DNA of 64,000 nt from Leucogyrophana mollusca. Taxonomy: Eukaryota > Basidiomycota > Agaricomycetes > Boletales. Under the pieces are notes generated by a model. It saw nothing but the letters and a program-made list of their open reading frames with translations, ran no database searches and was not told the origin of the DNA. The stretch lies in NCBI GenBank assembly GCA_021014945.1, contig MU266327.1, positions 310,001-374,000 on the forward strand. The letters run 5' to 3'. Positions 12,071-23,131 of the stretch are shown here, one piece after another; the first letter of the stretch is position 1; each line of letters opens with the position of its first letter. Position numbers and translations under genes: made by a program.

Positions 12071-12697
12071 ATGTTCTCCGTCAGACACTTGCACTCGTCG
12101 CTACTCAGCACGGCGCGGACGACACAATGTCCCGCAAAACAATATAGCGCGACATTCCGGAGGGCGTACTCCGAGGATGCTCTGAACTTGCTCGATGAAA
12201 TGGGCATCGGCCAACCTCGAAAAACTGCGCCAGAAGACCTTCCTCCACGGGGTCCAGAAATTTCTTCCCTAAACCCATTCAGAGGGATGAGGGAAATAAG
12301 GAAGCGGAAAGAGGATCTACCACAGCGACCTCCAACCTATGGGCTCCACATTCACTCGTCTCGGAATAACACCAAAGTCTTCCTCACTGAACCGACCGGC
12401 AGTACGATGGCGTGGTGGACGGGAGGCTCGTGTGGGTTCAGGAAGGGGAATCGTTCGGGGTATGAGGCGGGGTATCAGTGTGCTGTGCGGTCGTTTGCGC
12501 GGATAGAGGAGGAGGCGAAGCTGAAGCCTTTGACTCTGGCGCTCAAGTTCAGAGGGTTTGGTCAAGGCCGGGATGCTATGACGAAGGCATTCATGACGAG
12601 CGAAGGAGAAAAAATCAGAGAGTGGGTTGTTGAAATCGAGGACAGGTCGCCAATCAAGATTGGAGGCACAAGAGCCAAGAAGACTAGACGACTATAG
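12071..12697 (+). CDS. MRPS18: Mitochondrial small-subunit ribosomal protein uS11m
   Basis: Component of the mitochondrial 30S-type subunit platform, binding 16S-type rRNA near the mRNA exit. Single exon, 208 aa. The N-terminus (MFSVRHLHSSLLSTARTT) is rich in Arg/Ser and lacks acidic residues, as expected of a mitochondrial targeting peptide. The C-terminal two thirds match bacterial S11: YGLHIHSSRNNTKVFLTE, then GGSCGFRKGNRSGYEAGYQC, then FRGFGQGRDAM, and a basic end with ITRAKKTRRL-like character (IGGTRAKKTRRL). The ATG was chosen because the targeting peptide begins there and the divergent QCR9 start lies just upstream. Yeast calls this protein Mrps18. Confidence 0.92.
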   Translation: MFSVRHLHSSLLSTARTTQCPAKQYSATFRRAYSEDALNLLDEMGIGQPRKTAPEDLPPRGPEISSLNPFRGMREIRKRKEDLPQRPPTYGLHIHSSRNNTKVFLTEPTGSTMAWWTGGSCGFRKGNRSGYEAGYQCAVRSFARIEEEAKLKPLTLALKFRGFGQGRDAMTKAFMTSEGEKIREWVVEIEDRSPIKIGGTRAKKTRRL

Positions 12698-13000
12698 TGG
12701 TATGCCATCCCGTGTATCCCTGCCCGTAACGCGTCTGATGTTGGTCCAGACGTTTGACATCCCGCGCTCGGCCCTGACACCAACAGTTTACAGTCAGAAT
12801 CCTTGTGTATCCATGCTGTCACGCCGAATCGACGCGTTTACTCCCTTGGCCCGGGAGTATCCTTGTGCACACAACAAGGCGATTGCTTGTCTAGACTACA
12901 ATCATTGGTCACTGGTACAATCTAATTGAATGTGTTGCTTGTCTACTGATGTCTCCAAAAACCCCAAAGACGCACCCGAATGGTGTCATGCTAGTACATT
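12698..13000. other. Intergenic between convergent uS11m and FMN1
   Basis: No gene is seen. It is tail-to-tail spacing that should hold both 3' untranslated regions. Confidence 0.55.
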
Positions 13001-13744
13001 TCAGTCGGTGAAGAAGGGATCAGATGCGAATGTCTGGTAATCGGGTCTTTGCAACGAATTGAGAGACACTCGCTTGTCCGTCTCAATGTCGTCTATAAGA
13101 GCTTCTGCAACAGGACATGAGTACGTTGGTGAGACAGATTATTCACTCCTCGAATTCTCACCTCTCGACGTGTAATCTAGTTCCGGACGAATGTATCCCA
13201 GCACTAAGGCCTTCATATTATGGCCATAAAAATCAGACTGGAATTCATGCATGATGTGTATTTCCTTCGCCAGCAGTGTGAACACTTAGGCGATGAAGAA
13301 AAGGGAAGGGCGTACAGCTGTCATCCGCTCGTTCTTGTAGAACGGGTTCCAGCCTAGGCTCATGACCATGGGTAGCACACCAGAATCGCCCACGGGCAGT
13401 TCAGATTCTTGTCCCTCCACCGGAGATATCTTCGCAAAGCCGTAGTAAACCCCCGGTTTCACGACGTTGCTCATTGCCGGGAGGGCATCATCGGGGAGAT
13501 TAGCTGCATAAGCCCCGGGAATCAGCAACCTTTATCCCATCAGCCGCAGGAACACACCAGTTGGACACCCAAGATCTTTGCTCCCTCTTCCAAATCCTCG
13601 CTGCACTGGACCCGATAGCTTGATTGGATATGGATGGACCGGGATATCGGGGCCTACGATGCTTGGCCGGGTCAAGCGGAAGGACTGAGTTTGTACCGGT
13701 GCTGGGGGTCGTTCTGTCTCTACGACTTGCACTGTCTCGATCAT
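13001..13744 (-). CDS. FMN1: Riboflavin kinase
   Basis: Phosphorylates riboflavin to FMN with ATP, the first step to flavin cofactors. Model: complement(join(13001..13104, 13162..13264, 13316..13503, 13558..13744)), 193 aa, all phases consistent. Splicing restores the family motifs: [20 protein letters not shown] (the PTAN nucleotide/metal-binding motif spans intron 13504..13557), [22 protein letters not shown], then EIHIMHEF...DFYG, and [12 protein letters not shown] with a final FFTD. Introns are 51-57 bp; that at 13265..13315 ends in AAG. The length fits fungal Fmn1, which usually has 180-220 residues. It is divergent from TAF8 across 163 bp. Confidence 0.94.
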
Positions 13745-13907
13745 GTCGATAGTCTAAGGAGAAAAGGTCTATAGAGATAACTAGGGAATAAACAACTGCG
13801 GACAAGAGCCTTGTGAGAGTTAATAAGTTATGGTAAGCGAGCGTCTAGAGGATCGGTTACTTCAGTGGGAACTCCGCGACTGACTCGGTTTCCTTTCCAC
13901 TGCAATA
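13745..13907. promoter_or_regulatory. Divergent promoter between FMN1 and TAF8
   Basis: The two start codons lie 163 bp apart on opposite strands, so the interval must hold both promoters. No named element is recognised. Confidence 0.45.
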
Positions 13908-14926
13908 ATGTCTTCTGGATTCCCGGCTTATCCAACTTATGGAACGTACCAAGCTCCTTATCCAACAATTTCTTATCCTCCTGCACAAACTCAGACACAG
14001 ACGCATTATCCTTCCCAATTCCCCCCGATCCCAGCTCCAACCTCGTACCAACCAATCTACAACTTCCAGCCAAAAGCCCCTACTCCACCACCAGAGCCTC
14101 GCCTTGCAGAACCATACCTTCCTGCTATATCCCCGGATGTAGCATCTCGGGCAATCCAGCGTCTAGTTCTTGTGCAGCTGAAACAGTCCAAGTTCGAGGG
14201 AATAGAGCCACCAGCGTTACAGAGACTCGAGCTCGAGGTTGTTGCTTGTGCGTCTCGACGCGACTTTTGAGTGTATTCAGCCTACTCAACTACATATCAC
14301 AAAGTCATACAGAAGCTTCATGACCGGGTGCACGAATTTGCGAACCTCGCCAACAGAGCGACGCCCGTTGCGAAAGACTTGCTTGTGGCATGCGACGAAT
14401 GCGATGTGAAGCCAAAGGATCTCTACCGCGTCGCAGTGGACTATGCGAAAAGCTCGACAGGTGATGTGGTTTTCACCTTGTGCGTTGACGTCCTGCTCAA
14501 AAAAAGCACTAGAAATGTCTGAGCCAATCTTCCTGCCCCCTCCATCTCGACAACCATCGCCGGAGCTTCTCCCATCGGACGACGAGGACGCGCCGCCAGT
14601 CATACCTTTGACGCTGCGCACTCTCCCTTCATATTTTCCACCCCTACCGCCCAAGCACACATATCTTAGAACGCCGGTTCGTAACACTTTCCCTCCCGTA
14701 TTAGCGAACTCTTAGTGTATTTCATTAGGCTTCACCGCCAAAGAAAGCGGCGCTACCATCATTGGAGAAAAAGCTCAAAACCGCAGGACTTGTGCAAGAA
14801 TCATTGAAGAACCTGCTCTTAGCAACGGAAGAGAACCTTGGACAAGAGGATGGCGAACTATTGGGCCACATTGTGAACTGGGAGGCATCTACGTATCCAA
14901 GAAAACGTTGGAGAGTAGGTACTTAA
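13908..14926 (+). CDS. TAF8: TFIID subunit TAF8
   Basis: Subunit of general transcription factor TFIID; pairs by its histone fold with TAF10 and contacts TAF2. Model: join(13908..14247, 14305..14460, 14513..14676, 14729..14926), 285 aa. Introns of 57, 52 and 52 bp preserve phase. After a Pro/Tyr/Gln-rich N-terminus, residues ~75-165 form the bromodomain-associated histone fold (ISPDVASRAIQRLVLVQL, then LQRLELEVVAF joined across intron 1 to HDRVHEFANLANRATP, then DLLVACDECDV). The TAF8 C-terminal signature follows: LPSDDEDAPPVIPLTLRTLP, FPPLPPKHTYLRTP. The third donor is GTTCGT, a weak consensus, but the join to SPPKKAALPSLEKKLK is in frame and reaches a stop at 14926. Confidence 0.9.
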
Positions 14927-14992
14927 CATGTCACTGGTAACCCAACGTGTATATTTTACCTTCAAGCGTGAGGGAAGGACTGGAGTTCTGGT

Positions 14993-17737
14993 CTACGGAG
15001 CGTTGGTATTGACGTCGTGCGACACCTCAGGCTCGGCGGCTCTCCTGGTTGATCTTCGGGGTTGCACTCTGGTCGCCATGGTAGGTTGGGATTTTTCGCG
15101 TCGTCTTTCTGAGGTATTTGATGCAGATGACTGAGGTATATAAGAGGGAGGCTCGGATTCATCGTGCGCTACTTGCGGTGGATCACTCGTCGCGCCAGTA
15201 GATGACACGGCCACTTCGTGACGTTCATGGGCCTCTCGTGATGCTGCACGACCAGTAGCCTCGGTGTTGGTCCTCTCAGGAACCACATTCGACGTGCCTG
15301 CACTCGGTGGAGTGGGCACAACGTTTGTAAACACGATTGACGCTTGTAAGTACGATAATGAGCACGTGGATATGAGATGCTACTGATAAAATACCCCACC
15401 AGGCTGTTCAGGTTGGTGTTCGTTTGATTCTATGATCGTAAAAGTCGCGGTCATTGGCAGGGAAGGAACCTCCGCAGGGGCTGGAACCGATGAAAACGTG
15501 CCGACAGCGGTTTGATTTGATGTAGTCAGACTGCCGCGGCTGGGCTGCTCTTCGACTCCGTAGGTGGTATCTGGATGAGTACAAGTCAGCGTGGTGACGG
15601 CGAGGGAACCTAAGATACTCTACCAGGCTCAAATGACATGAGTGAACTGAACGGGTCTTCCCGGCGCCGTCGACGGGGGACAGGCTTTCGTTTCTTAGCC
15701 GGGGGAGCACCCTCTACATTTTCCGTAGGTTTCTTTCGCTTTGCACGTTTCGAAGTTGATGCTTGTGTGGTAGCCACAGACGGATCTTTGGTCTTGTTCT
15801 GGACCTGACCTTTTGCCATACCCATCGCAGTCTTCTGCTGCTCCTTGTGCCCCTCGGGGTTAGAATCTACAATCGGATCCAGAAACATGATTTCCGAGTC
15901 CGCTGTTCTGGTAAATACGAATGTTGGCACCATCGGGACAGGCTCGGGCGTGAGCTCTTGGTCGTCGCACACTTCGGGATTGGCTGCATCATTGCTCTTG
16001 CTGGACTGGCGTGCGCGGGGACGGGAAGGCCCAGCGACTTGGGAAGACTCGATCGGTGGCTGTGAAATAACAGAGAACGTAGCTGGAGTTCGTTTCGGCT
16101 TCCCTGCCTTCTTCGCTTTCTTCAACACTTCGTAGTGGGAACGACACTTGCAAGAGGCGTGAGCAGGGAAAATGTGATGCGCTTGCAGCGGGCTTACCAT
16201 GCTATCTGCTCTCCCGGTCCCTAACCGCTCGCTAACACTTTTCCAATTTGAAGTGCCGAGAATGCTCACGGCGCTCATCAACGCCCGGTCCTCTTCTGCC
16301 GTCCACTTGCTTTTGTTGAGAATCGGGTTGAGCTTGTCCGACCATCGGTCCCGACATTGATCATTGGTACGGCCAGCGATAACGGATGCGACATTTACCC
16401 AGGAACTGCCGAAGGCATCTACGGCGAGACGGAGGCGGGCGTCTTCCTCTGGGGACCAGTTCCCGCGTTGGATATTTGGGTCCAGTGTACGCTGCCACCG
16501 ATTAGCACATTGTTGTGGGGTTGCGTCTTCTGAGACGTATTGCGCGACTGGAGTTGGAGTATGAGTTGAAGGATCGTTTGTCTACGGGGTCGAACGTACC
16601 GAGTAGCCAGTTGTCTAAGCCGCGGTATTTGATGGCGCTCAGAAGCCGTTCATCTGACTCTGTGGTCCACTGGTGGATCTTCCTTATAGTGCCATGCCTC
16701 ATGCAATCCAGAGGAGTGCGGTTGGTCTAAGGAGAGAAATTAGTTCATAAGCCCCTGAACGTCAAGGCACACCCACCCCAAGTTTCTTTGCCATGTCCGT
16801 CCAGTCGATCTGGCCATCTTTGTTCTCTGCGACGAGTGCTCTCAGTTTCGCGATCTCGTCTTGCTGCCAAGGGTCGTGATTGAATTCAGGGTGTCGGTCG
16901 CCCAGCCACCGTATTTCGCACTCTCTGGCTGTGCGTATACTTGTCGAGACAGACGAAACCTATACCAACGCTGTCAATGCATATAGTAGTTCAGGGAGGT
17001 GATAGGGGCGCACCTTCTCCGCGATACGATCCCAGTCGAGTCCTTCTTTGTTAAGCTCTAGATAATCGGGCGATTGGTCAGACATATCTGCGAACGACTG
17101 GTGTCCTCTGACGAGCACTGATTTCGATCAAGCCAAATTGCACGAGTGATGCGTTACACACCTTCTCTGGGCATCCAGAGCACATCTGCGATAATTTTCT
17201 GTTCTCACCGCTTCTGTGAGGGTATCGAGTTCCTTCCCTTTCACTATTTAAAGTATGGTGTCAGAGCGCCGTAAATTCAATTTGACACCTACGCACTGGG
17301 ATGGGACTCGGTGAAGCTCAAGTAGCGAGCGCGTCTGGCAGAATCATCGCGAAATGGTGAATCCTGTAGGGATGCATAAGAAGGACAGCCAGACAGTACA
17401 ACATGACCCACCTCGGACAGGAACTCGCTTGGTGCCAGAAAACCACTGACTTTCACCGAGCCCGGGATAAGAACAAACCCCCCTGTGTCCGGTTCAAGTT
17501 CATCTTCTTGATCAGCGTCGGCTGCGTCCTGTGGAAATATGTGAAGACGAGAACGACATGAAGAAAAAAACGGGGACGCACCAAAAGTTTGTCGACTGTC
17601 TCTAGTTCCACCTCCAGCCTCTCGGTATAGACTTTTAAGGCGTGTTGGTGCTCTTTGTTGGCCTGGACTGTCTTTTGGGCAAGTACCCGAGTGGTTGGCT
17701 GCTCTGAGGTTTGGGCCGTCGAAACGGATCTCGCCAT
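14993..17737 (-). CDS. SNAPC4-like multi-repeat Myb DNA-binding protein
   Basis: Nuclear Myb protein resembling SNAP190/SNAPC4, the DNA-binding subunit of the snRNA-activating complex. Eleven exons join in phase: complement(join(14993..15342, 15400..15570, 15624..16146, 16198..16547, 16600..16726, 16777..16959, 17014..17087, 17160..17243, 17297..17363, 17412..17528, 17582..17737)), 733 aa. Tandem SANT repeats follow one another from about residue 170 to 395, with regular Trp spacing: EIRWLGDRHPEF, PWQQDEIAKL, HQWTTESDERLL with GLDNWLL, GNWSPEEDARLRLA with GSSWVNVAS, and SKWTAEEDRALM with TSNWKSVS. The N-terminal segment is helical and acidic; the tail is basic (KRKPVPRRRRR) then Ser/Thr-rich. 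Fungal annotations may call such proteins Bas1-like; the repeat number favours SNAPC4. The exon 4 donor (GTGTAA at 17159) was chosen to avoid a stop. Confidence 0.85.
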
Positions 17738-17888
17738 ATTAGACGCGAAATTGGGTGAAGGTAGAGGAGGAGAGGGAGGAGAACGGCTCGCGGAGTCTCA
17801 TGGGACTGTAATCTCGGCTAACAACTCGAAGTCTCTAACCTGCAAATTGGCGCCCAGTAATAGCTACTGGTTTTAGACGTCCACCGCC
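17738..17888. promoter_or_regulatory. Divergent promoter between the Myb gene and SND2
   Basis: The start codons are 151 bp apart on opposite strands. A purine-rich run lies near 17757-17795. No TATA box was seen. Confidence 0.4.
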
Positions 17889-18608
17889 ATGGCCAAAGGT
17901 TCTGCAAAGCGTATTGGTTGGTTATATTCTCTCTAGCTTCCTATCTCAGCTCATTTACACTTTCCTTGGCAAGCCGGCCAAAATGAACAGACCATCAAGA
18001 CGCTTAGACTTGGGATGATTGTGCCAACCATTATATCTCTGCTCCTGCGTTTCTTCTTCAGAAGAGGCTCTCTTCCGCCTTCAAAAGGCTCGCTTGCACT
18101 CTACGTCTTGACTTATTTCCCGGCGCTGTTTCTGTCACGCTACCTCGAAACTATGGGGACGTCGAGGCGAGATCCCACGACTGGAACACTCCTTTCCTCT
18201 GGTGAAGACCTCAGCCAACCTGGAGTTACAGAGTGGTGCTTCGATATTCTTTACGTGACCTGTGAGTAAACTACTGTCGTTTCATCACGACCAAGTCGGC
18301 CCATGTATCTGCAGGGGCATGCCAAATCGGAAGTGGAGCATTTGGTGAATGGTTCTGGTGGCTATACTTGATCGTAAGTGCTCTCCTTGAGTCGGTATTA
18401 CGAAATTTCATTGCATTCACTACAGATCCCATTATACGCTGCCTTCAAAGTATGGAGCAACTTCATTTCACCAATGTTGGGCAGGTCCTCCGCGCCTGCC
18501 TCAGGCAACGATGCAGCGACCGAGAAGGAGACGCTCAGCAAGAGGCAAGAGAAGCTTCGCAAAAGAGGAGAGCGCGGTGACCCTCGTGTGCGGTCTGTGA
18601 GGAAATGA
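17889..18608 (+). CDS. SND2: SRP-independent targeting protein 2 / TMEM208 family
   Basis: ER membrane protein of the SND pathway, which receives membrane proteins with downstream transmembrane segments. Model: join(17889..17916, 17974..18261, 18315..18373, 18426..18608), 185 aa. Features: basic start MAKGSAKRIA, then NEQTIKTLRLGM, hydrophobic MIVPTIISLLLRFFF, a second helix around LYVLTYFPALFLSRYLE, a lumenal-type loop, then WACQIGSGAFGEWFWWLYL and IPLYAAFKVW, and a charged tail EKETLSKRQEKLRKRGERGD. This layout fits TMEM208/Snd2. The first intron could also start at 17911 (GTATTG); I preferred 17917 because it gives KRIAGQNEQ. Both options keep phase. Confidence 0.87.
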
Positions 18609-19105
18609 GATGAGCTCATTCAAGTTCTTCATGTCACTCAAACTTGCTGGCCCCAATACATAAACCTGCTCAGACAAGGAATGCCGCAAAACCCTTTCCG
18701 TGGTAATATTTCACGCTTCGTTAACCATGGCAGCCCGTGGAGTGAGTGGTTCAGCGTACGGCATCCTTGGGATGCGTAGTTGCCGTACGGTTTGTCGTTC
18801 TCTCGTCCCTCTTAGAACACTGCTCGCTGACCTCCCACATCCCACATTTGTTCCCCATAATTTCACCTTGGCCCCCTGCGTCTATTCTGAGTGCAAGGCG
18901 TGTTCCCGGCGTGTTTTTGTGTGCTTGGAGGGCGCAGCTCCCGATACATCGCGGAGTTTCAATCTTTATCTTATCTGGATTTTCGACGCGTCCAAGCCCA
19001 TCGCGTCTCTTCTTAACCTCCTCCTCCCCAGTAGCTGACCAGCCCCAAAGGGCAAGCTGACCTATCCTCTGTTTTGCACGATTTCACGACGCGCATACAC
19101 AGAGA
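18609..19105. other. Intergenic, likely SFR1 promoter and leader
   Basis: Pyrimidine-rich sequence with short frames only. It separates two plus-strand genes and probably contains the SND2 terminator and the promoter and 5' leader of the next gene. Confidence 0.45.
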
Positions 19106-21503
19106 ATGCAGGATACTGACCAACAGAACGACAGCCTCGTTCTCTCTAACGCTCGAATTTCTAACGACTGCGAACAGAGTGATGGCTTAAGCTCCGAAAT
19201 ACGGGTTTACACGCCGAAACACGCTGACGGGACAGAGATTCAGCCCTTACAGGTGAGTAAATGTGCGAAAACGACTCTCAGTTGCTGAATATCCGCATAT
19301 ATGCAGCCCGTAGAGGAGCCTTTAGCCCCTGCGACTGACCTCGAAACTATATTGACCAAGAATGATGCTCTCCCTGCCTCTGAAGATACTCATTTAGATT
19401 GTGTAACAACAATTCTTCAATCCCTCGAGGATCTTCGTACTAAGTGCACACTATTCATAGCACAACCTTGTCACACACTCTTCCTCAACCCCGGCCGAAA
19501 ATGACCCCAAAAGCATACCGCCAATACTTCCAGTGCTCGAATATGCTGTCCCTCCAGTGAATCTTTCACAAGTGGCTGAACTTCCACTCCTCCAGGTACA
19601 TGCGATCAGTGAACGCAGCCCACTTTATCTACTAACTGGCATAAAGATCCCTATTCCCGAGCCCGAACCCCTCACTTTGCCTCCTTCAAGCCCCCTTCCG
19701 GTCAACGACTCCTCTATGGGTCCTTTTTTTCCAGCTTCCATTCCTGCTAGTGCAAGTGCAACCTCGTTCGACCCTTCTATCACGGATGCCAGCATGCTTC
19801 AAGACGAACTCACTGATCCCGACGAAACGCACCACGTTAGAGAACAACCTCCACCCACGTTTGTGGATGTTTCTCCCTCGTCGTCCTTACCACCTAGTTC
19901 CAGTCCCGCAAACATATTCTCCTCGTCGCCTCTTGCATCTTCCCAGTCTTCTCTCGCTGGGCCGAACTACGAAGAGGATGACGTTACGGAGGGAAAGGTC
20001 CGTCCGTCTTGTGGAGCCTACAGTCCTAGAACTGATAGACGATTCGTAGTCTATTGCCTTTCAACTGGACCAAATCCCGCCCGTTCAATTTGACGACCCC
20101 TTACCGTCGCCCTCATCATCTCTACCCCCTAGTTCCAGCCCAGCACATATATTATCTTCGTCGCCTCTTACATGCTCGGAACGAGACTACAAAGAGGACG
20201 ATGCTATGGAAGAAAAGGTCCGTCCATCTCGTGAGGCCAAACTTATCAGAACTGATAGCCTGCTCGTAGTCTGTAATGGTTCAACCGGAGGTGCTCGAGC
20301 CCCCGCTGCCTTCGTCTCGAGGAGAGACCGAAACTTCCGCAGGCAAGACGTTCGAGGAACAACCACACGCGACACCACCCTTCGACCAAGAACCGCGTAA
20401 CGATGGTGCCGCCTTTGAGGAAGAGATTGAAGTCTCTGTCGGTGCGATACTGGGGAAACGAACACATGAAGAAACTGTGAGTTTCGATATATGATTCAAA
20501 TGCGTGTGGCTAATCTGATTCCACCAAGGCTGGCCCTGAGATCCTTGAGAAAATCAATACAGCGGCAGAGCAGAAGACCGTCAAACGCATGGTACGTGTA
20601 GTGCACAACGATATGCGCAATATATTGCCCCATTCTTATGTTGTATTCGAGCAGAAGATGGAAGATCCGCAAGTGCATGTTCCACCTACGACGAAGCGCT
20701 CGACGCTTGCATCTCAGAAACGACAGTACAAGAAGCTGATAACGCCTTTCCGGTCACCTCTCGTTCCCAAGACCAAAGAACAGGAGTCCACGAGCCGCAG
20801 CGAAATTGCTGAGACTCCAGGGTTCTCTGTAGCGCAGCCGCCACTACCCATTACGATTCTGACACCAAGTCCCCAGCCGTCGTCTTCTACATCGCGTACG
20901 CATTCTGTGCAACCTCCAAATAAAACCGTCCGTACGCAGAAAGCAGCATCTCAATTCAAATCGCCCCTCGGTGACTCCGCCAGTGCATCATCCGCTGCGC
21001 TTCCATCCATCCGACTTACGCCCACCGTGCAAACACTGGAACGCAAGCTGCAGCTTCTCAAGCGCGCGGTGAAGGTACGGGAGAACGGGGAGGAGGAGGT
21101 TCTCGCGGGGCTGGTGAAGAAATGGACGGAAGCAGGGAGGGAAGTGGCTTGGGAGGTGTGGGACCTCGTCAAGGACTCTGGAGGCGACAGCGGAGGCACA
21201 AACTACGCCGCCGGCAAGAAGGCGGGGTTTGGCGAAAGCTGGGGATGGGACGACGGGGGTGGGAAGAAAGGAGGGAACGGCCGCGATGATAATTGGGGGT
21301 GGGATTCCGCTGAGGTCAAGCGCGAAGAAAACGGCCACGAAGATCAGGAGATGTCGTACGACAGCAAGCCAAATCAGCACGGAGAGGATGGCTGCGACGA
21401 GGAACGCGGCCGGGACACATTGGGTACGATGCTAAGACAGGTTGGAATCGCGCCGGAGACATTGGGGTGGAGCGACGACGAGGAGACTTTTATTGACCAC
21501 TGA
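19106..21503 (+). CDS. SFR1: Swi5-dependent recombination factor (Sfr1/Mei5 family)
   Basis: Partner of Swi5/Sae3; the complex stimulates Rad51/Dmc1 strand exchange. Model: join(19106..19252, 19307..19436, 19534..19595, 19647..19997, 20050..20217, 20270..20476, 20529..20591, 20655..21503), 658 aa, phases consistent. The family signature is a coiled coil near residue 520: LERKLQLLKRAVKVRENGEE, then VKKWTEAGREVAWEVWDLVK. The far C-terminus ends MLRQVGIAPETLGWSDDE, usual in basidiomycete members. The protein is longer than yeast Mei5 or fission-yeast Sfr1, through a Ser/Pro-rich N-terminus and a Gly/Trp/Asp-rich linker (GWGWDDGG type). Exons around introns 19998..20049 and 20218..20269 are tandem copies of each other. 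The 97 bp intron 19437..19533 is the least certain join; intron 20592..20654 is 63 bp without a stop. Confidence 0.85.
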
Positions 21504-21716
21504 CTTGACACTTGCAGCACTCGCATCCTTTCATTTTCGAGACACGGGCCCGAGTCAATTGCACTTGTGCACTCCATTAATTGATCCTTCTCATTGCTCA
21601 AAGCGCTGGAGCATTTATCGTCAGTTGTGGTATGAACTGATTGTCAGTGAGTGGTGTTTGTGATGTTATGTCAACTATGTGAGCGGGCTGGTCAGTGAAT
21701 GTAACTGCAGCCCCGA

Positions 21717-22601
21717 TTACACCCGCTGTAGTGCTACCGCCTTCAGTGCCTCCTCTACTATCGCTTCCGGGCGCTCATACTGGACCCAATGGCCGGTGCC
21801 AGGAGGGAGGAGTACACTTTTGATGTCAGGATAAACCTTGATATCATCGGCGATGCGCATGCCAGTAGAGGAAGGGTCTGCGATCAGTATAGTGATGCTG
21901 ATATTCGGGTGGGGCGTGCCGAGAAGGTGCGCGAATGACCAAGGACGGTTTTGCTTTTGAAGGGGATCAAACAGTGCATTAACGAAGCAACAACAAGACA
22001 ACCCACCCGAAAGATCTCCTCTATGGCGGCAATATCGCACATGTACATCCCAAGTACCGTCCACATCACGTCCTCCTCCTTCCACTGCGGATATGCCGCC
22101 TTGCTGAGCTCAAAGCCCTTGCCGGCCCTGGCGTCGTTGATACCGCCGATACAGAGCCCGCGTATTGTCTCCGTCAGATCGGCGCTGAGCTCCAGCCCTG
22201 GATCGACGAGGATCATAGATATGGGGCGAGAATGCGGCAGGAATGGGAGGAGGGCGAGGGCGGTTGCGCCGCCCATGGAGTGGCCGATGATGAGGTCGAA
22301 GTGGACTTCGGGTTCCAGGTAAGACCGGAGGTCCTCAGCTAGGCCGCTGATGCTGACGCGATAGTCGTCAGCTCGCCTGGCTCCGTGTCCGAGGAGGTCG
22401 GGAGCGACGACGAAGTATCCTGGAATCCATGTCAGCCCTCGTAAAGCGCCAGCTTTGCTTACTGACAGCAGACACACCTTCTGCAACCAGAGCGAGCGCC
22501 ACCGTATGCCATGTATGGGACGAGGACGTTATACCATGGATAAGGAGGGCGCGTTTCGTGGCAGTTGGTGAGCCCCATTGCGTTGCAGAGGGAGCGGCCA
22601 T
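21717..22601 (-). CDS. Alpha/beta hydrolase
   Basis: Cytosolic-type alpha/beta hydrolase of unknown substrate. Model: complement(join(21717..21953, 22007..22419, 22478..22601)), 257 aa. Features: oxyanion-loop HG in KRALLIHGITSSSHTWH, the strand APDLLGHG, the nucleophile elbow GHSMGG, and a C-terminal catalytic His in TGHWVQYERPEAIVEEAL; the acid is probably the Asp in ILIADPSST. Introns are 53 and 58 bp; the one at 21954..22006 uses an AAG acceptor. There is no signal peptide. It is convergent with SFR1 and divergent from the dehydrogenase gene. Confidence 0.85.
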
Positions 22602-23131
22602 TGTGGATGGATAAAGATGAGGGGAATTTAACCTGAGAGTAGACTTTTATCGCGTTTCCAGAGGTAGGTAACTCCATTCGCGCATGCCCGTCCCTGAGCC
22701 GATAGGTACGCAAGGAATGGAAAGGAAAATCCAATCCGGATCATTGATGCACCGATTCGGAAGCTTCAGGATCGGAGGCGGTCGGGCCAAACGCCCTGTG
22801 GAGACGGTGACACCCGCAATGCGATGTCTTCGGGCACACAGCGTAAGCACTCTCGAAAGTGGGAATAAAGTCCACATGCCCTGACGATATGTCCAGGGGC
22901 GAAGGCCCGTGTACATGAGCCCCGCTTGACTGCATAGCGATCGAAGCTTGGTGAGAAATATACCTTTCGTTGCGTTGCTTTGAGGGTACGAGGACGGCCA
23001 GCGGTGACCCCTACGTCATACCGTGTATGCCATCGATGAGTGCAAACCAGTCCAGTTCGAAACCAACCCGTCAGCCATAGCGTTAGTAGAAAGCTCCAAC
23101 CTTTGCACCTCTTGACCAGTACACCCTCGAA
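22602..23131. other. Divergent intergenic region
   Basis: No coding feature is supported. It separates the start codons of the hydrolase and the dehydrogenase and should contain both promoters. Confidence 0.45.

Noticed and set aside
18700..19060. Frames before SFR1 as a small secreted protein gene
   Set aside because: Two overlapping frames are equally open, which fits low stop density in a pyrimidine-rich leader rather than coding.
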